Below are positions 58,445 through 64,000 of a DNA stretch of 64,000 nucleotides, piece after piece. The DNA comes from Sphaerisporangium fuscum (lineage in GTDB: Bacteria; Actinomycetota; Actinomycetes; Streptosporangiales; Streptosporangiaceae), in contig NZ_JAHDTF010000008.1 of NCBI RefSeq assembly GCF_018531465.1, positions 124,001 to 188,000 of the forward strand, in the 5' to 3' direction. Position 1 is the stretch's first letter, and each line of letters starts with the position of its first letter. Both the position numbers and the translations under genes were made by a program. A model generated the notes under the pieces. That model saw only the letters and a list, made by a program, of their open reading frames with translations. It ran no database searches and was not told the origin of the DNA.

Positions 58445-60201
58445 CCCGCCTTCCTCTCGGCGAGCCGCCTCACGGCCGGGGAGTCGCGTTCTGCGGGGGA
58501 GGCCTCCGGTGCGCCCGGTCCGTCCACCTGGAAGACGGCGCGGTAGGCGGCCTCGCGCCACAGGGTCGCGTGCGGGGCCACGCCGCGCACCCGGCCGCCG
58601 TCCAGCCAGACCACCAGGTCGGCGCGGGCGGCCGTCGTGGCCCGGTGCGCGACGATCAGGCGCGTGCGGTGGCGCAGCTCCTCGGTCAGCGCGCGCGCCA
58701 CCTGGAATTCGGTGACGGTGTCCAGGCTCGAGGTGGCGTCGTCCAGGATGAGCAGCCGGCCCCCGTGGGCGAACGCCCGGGCCAGCCCCACCCGCTGCCG
58801 CTCGCCGCCCGACATCGGCGCGTCCGCGACCGGCGTGTCGTACGCGCGGGGCAGCCTGCGGATGAACGCGTCGGCGGCCGCCGCCCCGGCGGCCGTCCGC
58901 GCCTCGGCGGCCGGACGCCCCACGGCGATCGCCTCGCCCAGGGTGGAGCCGAAGAGCACGGGCCGTTCGAAGGCGTACCCCACGGCGCGGCGCAGCGCCG
59001 CGCGGCCGAGCCGCCGCAGCGGCACCCCGTCCAGCAGCACCTCGCCGAGGTCGGGGTCGGCCAGCCGGCCGGCGACGGCGGCCAGGAGCGACTTGCCGCT
59101 GCCCGACCTGCCGACCACGGCCACCGTGGAGCCGCCGGGCACGACGAGATCGACCTCCCGCAGCACCGCCCGCCCGTCCACGTGGACGCTCACACCGCGG
59201 AACTCCAGCCGCCCCCGCCCCGGGTCCGGCAGCTCGGCTCCGCCGTAGGCGACCTCCGGCTGCTGGAGCACCTCCTGGACGCGGCGCGCGGCCGAGCGGG
59301 CGCGGGCCAGGCGGTTCAGCTGCCCGAGCGCGGAGGCGATCCCCGCGCCGAGCACGGCGTAGCGGGCCGCGGCGTACAGCTCCCCGACGCTCAGCCCGCC
59401 CGCGGCGAGCCGGAAGCCGCCCACGGTGAGCACCGCCGTCTCCAGGAGGGGGACGACGATCGCCGCCTGCACGCCGGCCCGCGCGTTCACCCGCCACAGC
59501 CGCATGCCGTACTCGCGAAGGCGCGGCAGCGGCCCGAGCACCCGGCGGACCTCGAGCTCCTCGGTACCGGCGGCGGCGATGGTGCGGGCGCCGGCGAGCG
59601 CGTCGAACAGCCGCGAGGCGAGGTCGCTCTGCGCCCGCTGGTAGCCGGTCGCGACGGCGGTCGTCTCCCGCAGGAACGCGCGCAGCACGACGGCGATGGC
59701 GGTCAGGCCCACCGCGAACGCCACCGCCAGCAGCGGATCGATGAGCGCCAGGGCGACCAGCGAGCCGACGGCCGGAACGAGGAAGGACACCGCGGTGACC
59801 AGGGACTCCGCCGCGGCGGCGACCTCCTCGGCGTTCGCGCCGGCCCGGGTGACGAGATCGCCGGCCGGGAAGCGCCGGGTGACGGCCGGCCCGGCCGCCA
59901 GGAGATGACGCACCAGACGCCGCCGGAGCATGAGCGCGGCCTGCGCGCCTCCGGTCCCCGCCGCGAGCATGCCGACCGCCTCGCACGCCGCCGCCGCGAC
60001 GGCGAGCAGCGCGCACGCGAGCAGCGCCCCGCCGTCCCCCTGCCGGGGGGTGACCAGGGCGTCCACCGCGCGGCCCAGGGCGGCGGGGAGCAGCAGCTCG
60101 ACCACGGCGCCCGTCAGCGCGGCCACGGCGTACACCGCGGGCCACGGGCCGCTGCGGCGCAGCACGGACAGGACGAGCCGGTCCGCCGCCGTGTCCGACA
60201 T
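58441..60201 (-). CDS. ABC exporter half-transporter of the lanthipeptide operon (RamA/RamB-like)
   Basis: A 586-residue half-transporter with six helices (about 20-310), Walker A GRSGSGKS, signature MSGGERQR, Walker B LLILDDATSSLD and H-loop LIVAHRATT. There is no N-terminal peptidase domain, so leader removal is done by another protease, as in other class III systems. It begins 84 bases after the precursor genes and overlaps the next transporter by four bases. Confidence 0.88.
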   Translation of the reverse strand: MSDTAADRLVLSVLRRSGPWPAVYAVAALTGAVVELLLPAALGRAVDALVTPRQGDGGALLACALLAVAAAACEAVGMLAAGTGGAQAALMLRRRLVRHLLAAGPAVTRRFPAGDLVTRAGANAEEVAAAAESLVTAVSFLVPAVGSLVALALIDPLLAVAFAVGLTAIAVVLRAFLRETTAVATGYQRAQSDLASRLFDALAGARTIAAAGTEELEVRRVLGPLPRLREYGMRLWRVNARAGVQAAIVVPLLETAVLTVGGFRLAAGGLSVGELYAAARYAVLGAGIASALGQLNRLARARSAARRVQEVLQQPEVAYGGAELPDPGRGRLEFRGVSVHVDGRAVLREVDLVVPGGSTVAVVGRSGSGKSLLAAVAGRLADPDLGEVLLDGVPLRRLGRAALRRAVGYAFERPVLFGSTLGEAIAVGRPAAEARTAAGAAAADAFIRRLPRAYDTPVADAPMSGGERQRVGLARAFAHGGRLLILDDATSSLDTVTEFQVARALTEELRHRTRLIVAHRATTAARADLVVWLDGGRVRGVAPHATLWREAAYRAVFQVDGPGAPEASPAERDSPAVRRLAERKAG

Positions 60202-60240
60202 GCCAAAGGTTTCCCTTCCGATGACCGCGGGAATGAACAG

Positions 60241-60273
60241 GCCTGGAGCGGCCGGTGCAGGGCCGCCCCAGGC
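60241..60273 (-). terminator. attenuator-type hairpin between precursors and transporters
   Basis: A 13-bp stem with one mismatch (GCCTGGaGCGGCC / GGCCGCCCCAGGC) and a 7-base loop lies 13 bases past the second precursor stop. Without a T tract it may be a partial terminator or a 3'-end stabiliser, giving more precursor than exporter message. Confidence 0.6.
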
Positions 60274-60285
60274 TCTGGTCAGTCG

Positions 60286-60408
60286 TCAGCCGCAGAGGAT
60301 GCTGAGGCTGCTGTTCTCGTGGGGGGTGCAGCCCACGAGGCTCAGGTTGCTGCCGCCACCGCCGTGGCCGCCGGGGAGTTCCATTTCCTGCAGGTCGAGA
60401 AGCGCCAT
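60286..60408 (-). CDS. class III lanthipeptide precursor (SapB/RamS-like), copy 2
   Basis: A 40-residue precursor identical in protein sequence to the upstream copy. The leader contains LLDLQEMELP, the conserved LLxLQ-type leader motif bound by class III synthetases. The core has SNLSLVGC (S-X2-S-X3-C) and SSLSILC (S-X2-S-X2-C), the SapB-like ring motifs. It lies 38 bases after copy 1 with a weaker ribosome site (AAAGGG). Six codons differ from copy 1, all synonymously. Confidence 0.93.
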   Translation of the reverse strand: MALLDLQEMELPGGHGGGGSNLSLVGCTPHENSSLSILCG

Positions 60409-60446
60409 GGGGGTCACGCCCTTTCGTTTCGTGGTGAGGGGAATGC

Positions 60447-60569
60447 TCAGCCGCAGAGAATGCTGAGGCTGCTGTTCTCGTGGGGGGTGCAGCCCACGAG
60501 GCTCAGGTTGCTGCCGCCACCGCCGTGGCCGCCGGGCAGCTCCATCTCCTGGAGGTCCAGAAGCGCCAT
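60447..60569 (-). CDS. class III lanthipeptide precursor (SapB/RamS-like), copy 1
   Basis: A 40-residue precursor: leader with LLDLQEMELP, a Gly/His linker (GGHGGGG) and a core with the two Ser/Ser/Cys ring motifs SNLSLVGC and SSLSILC, ending Cys-Gly. In SapB both rings are S-X2-S-X3-C; here the second is one residue shorter. ATG 60569 lies five bases after the synthetase stop, and its strong GGAGGTGA site is inside the synthetase gene, so translation is coupled. Confidence 0.95.
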   Translation of the reverse strand: MALLDLQEMELPGGHGGGGSNLSLVGCTPHENSSLSILCG

Positions 60570-60574
60570 TCGAG

Positions 60575-63190
60575 TCACCTCCTTCCGTCGTCCGCGGGAT
60601 CCGCCGGCCCGGCGGGATTGCCGGGCGGGGAGATCAGAGGCACGCGCACCGGCTGGTCGTGCAGCGCGGTGCCGAGCGCGAGCAGGACCCCGGCCGTGCC
60701 GGACGCGAGGTCCATCGAGAGCCTGAGCAGCTGGTTGCCGGGGAAGGCGAGGCCGCCGCCGTACGGCATCGCGTGCCAGGCGAGGCGTTCGATCTGCGCC
60801 GCCACCTCCGGGGAGGAACGGCCGACCCCGGGCTGCAGCCCCGCCGCCAAGGCCGCGATCATGCCGGCCCGGCCGGCGAACAGTCCCGACTGCACGTAGT
60901 AGTCGAGCGTCGCGACCGGCCCGATGTCGTCCAGCGCCTGCCGGAACGCCTCGTCGTGGCGGCGGGCGAGGTACTGGCGCAGCACCACCCCGATTCCGGC
61001 CGAGCCCTCGTCCAGGTAGGGGTTGGTGCGCCAGCCCTGCTGCACCTGGAGCTGTCCGTCGGCGCGGTGGGTGCAGCGCCGCAGGTCCTGCCGGAGCGCC
61101 ACGCGCGCGTGGTCGAGCAGCGCGCCGTCGCCGGTGAGCTCGTGGGCCTGGAGGAAGAGCAGGGCGGGACCGGAGGAGCCGCGCATCAGCCCGGCGTGCG
61201 GGTTCTTCCCGCCGCTCACCTCGGGCACGTCCTCGACGCCGCCGAGCCGGTCGGCCACCATGTCGACCACCCGCAGCGCGGCCTCCTCGAGCGTCCGCTC
61301 GCCGGTGGCCTGCGCCAGGTGCAGGAGGTTGAGCCCGATACCGGACAGCCCGGAGTACAGGGTCTGGCCGAGCCGCTCCCACTTCTCCCGCAGGCACAGC
61401 GTGACGAGGTCGAGGGCGTCCTGCCTGCGGCCGAGCGCCTCGAAGGCGTACGCCACGCCGTGCAGGCCGTCGTAGAAGCCGAGGCCCGTGCCGGGTTCGG
61501 GGGCGAAGGCGCGCTCGCGCAGCCAGGCCTCGTGCTCGGGGACGCGTCCGGCGCCGGTCGCGTGGAGCGCGTACAGGACGCCCGCGGCGCCGTTGGCAAG
61601 GTTGAGCCCGCCGCCCGGCTGGAACTGCGCGGCGTCCCCGGGGAACAGCCGGTCGCCGCGCTCCGGGGTCGCCGAGGCGAGGATCGCCCGGCGGCACGCG
61701 TCCCTGACCTCGGTCCAGGGTGCCCGGCCGGGCAGGGGCAGCTCGCGCATCGCCCGGTCGCCGGGCGTACGGCCGGCGGCGTCCTCGCCGAGGATCGTCC
61801 GCACCGCGTCGTCGATGTAGGCGCGGGGGACCGGGAACATCTCGCACACCAGCTCGGCCAGGTGGGTCACCTTGGCCCGGTGCAGGGGGATCAGCACGGT
61901 CGACATGGGGGCGAACAGGCCGAGGCGCAGGCACGCCAGCGCGTACCGGTCGGCGGCCACGCCGAGCCGGTCCCGCGGGGGGCAGAAGCCGGGGTGGGCG
62001 AGCGTGGGCCGCTTCCGCTCCTCGGCGGGGGAGGCGACCTCGAAGTCGATCAGCACCACCCGCTCGCCCGCCACCAGCACGTTGAAGGGGTGCAGGTCGC
62101 CGAACACGACCCCGCGCCCGTGCAGGGCGTCCACCGCGCGCTCGACGCGGTCCAGCATGCCGAGCGCCCATTCGGTGAACTCGGCGGCGTGCTCGGGCGT
62201 GATGTCGGCGCGGGTCAGCGGGTGCCGGTGGATGGACTCCTGGCTGAGCGTCTGCCCGTCGACGAACTCCTGCACGAGGAAGTGGTGCTCGCCGAGGACG
62301 AAGTAGTCGCGCAGCGCGGGCACGACGTCGAGGCCGTCGAGCCGCCGCAGGATGTCCGCCTCGTGGCGCAGGCGGGTGACGGCGTCACGGCCGGAGGCGT
62401 CGAGGCCGGCGTACGGCCGCGCCTCCTTCAGCACGACCGGGCCGCCGTCGCGGGTGTCCCGCGCCTTGTACACGCCGCCGCCGTTGGAGAAGTGCAGCAC
62501 CGACTCGATCTCGTACGGCAGGCCGGCGAGGGTCACCGCGTTGCGGGCGGCCAGGTGGGGTTCCAGGAAGGCCGGGAGCGTGATCCACGGCGGTGGCGAG
62601 AACGAGGGCCCCCGCCGGTCGGGCACCAGGACCCCGTCCGCGTTCTCGATCGCCAGGACCCGCTCCCGGCCGGCCGTCAGGCAGTAGCGCTCGGCGAACC
62701 CGCCGTACCGCACGAACAGGGGGCCGTCACCGAAGCGCAGGTCGCTGAGGATGTAGGGGCCGCGCACCCCGTGCAGGAGCTCGTCGAGCTCCTTCAGCAC
62801 GAGTTCCAGCTCGTCCACGTCGGCCGGGTAGATCGTCACCAGTTTGCCGCTGCTGCCCCGCTCGGCGTACTTGGAGTTCAGCATCATGACGACCCGGGGG
62901 CCGCGCAGGAACTTGAAGCTGAGCCCGCGGGCGACGCAGTAGTCCCAGGCGGTGTCCAGGGTGCGCTCGGCGTCCTCCAGGCAGGAGGAGATGTGGATCT
63001 TCCAGCCCTGCGAGGGGAGGGATCGCTCCTTCGGACCGTAGTGGAGCCAGGTGTCGGTCGAGCGGTGGTCCCAGCCGGCGGGCACCTCCCTCGCGGCTGT
63101 CGCGAAGTCCGGATACTTGGCGCGCTGGTTGTCAAGGGTGTCGTAAAACAGTGGATCGGCTAGGCAATAGATCTCGTACCTGTCGATCAC
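60575..63190 (-). CDS. class III lanthipeptide synthetase LanKC (RamC-like)
   Basis: An 871-residue three-domain enzyme. The N-terminal lyase region includes MNSKYAERGSSGKLVTIYP (about 100-120); the central Ser/Thr kinase-like domain has FSNGGGVYKA, catalytic loop GDLHPFNVLV (Asp365) and LIDFE; the C-terminal cyclase is LanC-like (GASGPALLFL, EGSAGIGVVL) but lacks the zinc-binding Cys-Cys-His, which marks class III. It dehydrates Ser and forms lanthionine or labionin rings. Start GTG 63190 gives MIDRYEIYCLADPLFYD, matching RamC starts, with GAGAGGGG upstream; GTG 63199 is the alternative. Confidence 0.94.
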   Translation of the reverse strand: MIDRYEIYCLADPLFYDTLDNQRAKYPDFATAAREVPAGWDHRSTDTWLHYGPKERSLPSQGWKIHISSCLEDAERTLDTAWDYCVARGLSFKFLRGPRVVMMLNSKYAERGSSGKLVTIYPADVDELELVLKELDELLHGVRGPYILSDLRFGDGPLFVRYGGFAERYCLTAGRERVLAIENADGVLVPDRRGPSFSPPPWITLPAFLEPHLAARNAVTLAGLPYEIESVLHFSNGGGVYKARDTRDGGPVVLKEARPYAGLDASGRDAVTRLRHEADILRRLDGLDVVPALRDYFVLGEHHFLVQEFVDGQTLSQESIHRHPLTRADITPEHAAEFTEWALGMLDRVERAVDALHGRGVVFGDLHPFNVLVAGERVVLIDFEVASPAEERKRPTLAHPGFCPPRDRLGVAADRYALACLRLGLFAPMSTVLIPLHRAKVTHLAELVCEMFPVPRAYIDDAVRTILGEDAAGRTPGDRAMRELPLPGRAPWTEVRDACRRAILASATPERGDRLFPGDAAQFQPGGGLNLANGAAGVLYALHATGAGRVPEHEAWLRERAFAPEPGTGLGFYDGLHGVAYAFEALGRRQDALDLVTLCLREKWERLGQTLYSGLSGIGLNLLHLAQATGERTLEEAALRVVDMVADRLGGVEDVPEVSGGKNPHAGLMRGSSGPALLFLQAHELTGDGALLDHARVALRQDLRRCTHRADGQLQVQQGWRTNPYLDEGSAGIGVVLRQYLARRHDEAFRQALDDIGPVATLDYYVQSGLFAGRAGMIAALAAGLQPGVGRSSPEVAAQIERLAWHAMPYGGGLAFPGNQLLRLSMDLASGTAGVLLALGTALHDQPVRVPLISPPGNPAGPADPADDGRR

Positions 63191-63199
63191 GTCCCGCAC

Positions 63200-63683
63200 C
63201 CCTCTCGTCGCTCGATCGCTTGGAAGGAGAATTGCGGATAACCCGAGCCATGCCTAGTGACGGTTTCCATTGGTGTGATATGCCGGTGTCACTATTCGTT
63301 TCGTGACTGTTGTCACTACTTCAGTGTTTGACCAGTGATGTCCCGGATCCCGGCCGTGGGCCGCCGGCATTTGAGAACCTCCGAATTCGGGGCGGGACGA
63401 CGCTCCGGGGCCGTGACCTGCGGCAGAACATTGCTCTAGATCGTTCGGTTACTTGACCGGATTGCGGCGGTAGGGCTGGTAGGTCCGAAGATTGATGAGG
63501 TTTGCCAGGTTTAGCGACCGTGCGATGGGTCACTGGTAAGGGTTGGCAAACGTCCATAGGCGGCCGGAAGGGGCGCTTGGCGAGAGAAGGCAAAGAGTCG
63601 TACATTCCGCATGTCTGCGGCGAGGAACCCGGTTTCAGGCACCCGCGGGGGGACAGGAATCATTTGCGACAAAAGGAGGAATC
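63200..63683. promoter_or_regulatory. lanthipeptide promoter region with GTGAC half-sites
   Basis: The 484-base gap between the divergent LanKC and DUF2795 genes is AT-richer on its left side. GTGAC or GTCAC pentamers lie at 63257, 63288, 63303 and 63312; the last two form GTGAC-TGTT-GTCAC, and 63288/63303 form GTCAC-N10-GTGAC. This clustering 65-130 bases before LanKC suggests an activator site, as for RamR upstream of ramC. The right part (63320-63660) shows only poor open frames; AAAAGGAGGA ends it. Confidence 0.55.
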
Positions 63684-63875
63684 ATGCCGCAGGCGGACTT
63701 CATCCGTGTCCAGAAGTACCTGTCCGGAGTTGACTATCCGGCGGGCAAGGACGAGCTGCTGGACCACGCCAAGAAGCAGGGCGCCGACCAGGAGGCGATC
63801 GAGGCCCTCAACCGGCTCCCCGACAAGACCTACGACGGCCCCAACGCGGTCAGCCAGGCCGTCGCCAAGACATGA
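63684..63875 (+). CDS. DUF2795 protein
   Basis: A 63-residue DUF2795 protein (DFIRVQKYLSGVDYPAGKDE, DHAKKQGADQEAIEALNRLPD, TYDGPNAVSQAV), a small helical family common in actinomycetes. ATG 63684 follows AAAAGGAGGA. Function unknown. It diverges from the lanthipeptide operon, but nothing links it to that pathway. Confidence 0.93.
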   Translation: MPQADFIRVQKYLSGVDYPAGKDELLDHAKKQGADQEAIEALNRLPDKTYDGPNAVSQAVAKT

Positions 63876-63953
63876 GGACAGGCCTGGGCCGTCTCCCGCA
63901 CATCGCTCCCGGATCGCATACGGCACCCGAGCAGGGGTGGTGCGGAAACAGGC

Positions 63954-64000
63954 CTAGGTGATCTGGTAGAGCAGCTCCGGGCGCCCGAGCCCGCCGTACT
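63954..64000 (-). CDS. 3' end of a minus-strand gene, cut by the window edge
   Basis: The last 47 bases, read on the minus strand, give YGGLGRPELLYQIT and a TAG stop, with every third base G or C. This is strong coding bias over a short stretch. The gene starts beyond the window and cannot be identified. Confidence 0.5.
   Translation of the reverse strand, partial: YGGLGRPELLYQIT

Noticed and set aside
60575..63190. Class IV lanthipeptide synthetase
   Set aside because: Class IV cyclase domains keep the zinc-binding Cys-Cys-His. These are absent here, and the RamC-like gene order supports class III.

Overview
The window is very GC-rich, with coding frames that are almost all G or C at third positions, many GTG/TTG starts, 4-base start/stop overlaps and families typical of filamentous Actinobacteria: AfsR/SARP regulators, ROK proteins, a wax-ester-synthase-type acyltransferase, SAM methyltransferase family 19 and a SapB-type lanthipeptide locus. 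A Streptosporangiales or Streptomyces-like genome fits best. The genus is an inference. No tRNA, rRNA, insertion sequence, integrase, attachment site or CRISPR array was seen.

Layout. 0-3.4 kb: the end of an NB-ARC/TPR regulator, a 47-residue exported peptide with its own terminator-like hairpin, and a YcaO-like protein with degraded ATP-site motifs but a C-terminal PxPxP. 3.4-15.5 kb: two MarR regulators, a LuxR-type regulator, an SDR/acyl-CoA carboxylase/membrane protein/SGNH hydrolase run, then a minus-strand operon of a repeat peptide (three GTTWD motifs), an 88-residue unknown and a phosphopantetheinyl transferase. A second tiny GTTWD peptide gene sits at 5.1 kb. A TetR/NmrA pair closes this block. 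15.6-19.3 kb: a repeat-bearing pseudokinase-like protein and a carboxymuconolactone decarboxylase/TetR divergent pair. 19.3-25.0 kb: a complete oligopeptide ABC importer. 25.2-32 kb: small HTH protein, truncated epoxide hydrolase, erythromycin-esterase homologue, acyltransferase, HTH regulator, glycosyltransferase 39. 32-42.6 kb: sugar regulon (ROK kinase, ROK repressor, sugar ABC importer, GH38 alpha-mannosidase, parvulin-like protein). 42.6-53.1 kb: methyltransferase, gamma-glutamyltransferase, serine hydrolase, HTH/ClpN pair, secreted small protein, HTH regulator and a full SARP/NB-ARC/TPR regulator. 53.3-56.6 kb: DUF4383 protein and a six-gene Asp23/Gls24 envelope-stress operon with a SigB-like promoter. 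56.7-63.2 kb: a class III lanthipeptide operon in the order synthetase, two identical precursors, two ABC exporters, like ramC-S-A-B. The right edge has a DUF2795 protein and the tail of a further gene.

How it fits together. The lanthipeptide operon is self-contained: LanKC would dehydrate and cyclise two copies of the same SapB-like peptide, and the two ABC half-transporters would export it. The sugar regulon reads as import and trimming of mannosides under ROK control. The most open questions are the GTTWD peptide/PPTase system, the YcaO-like protein beside an exported peptide ending in two cysteines, and an unusual two-tier palindrome carrying a probable leaderless promoter in front of the HTH/ClpN pair.
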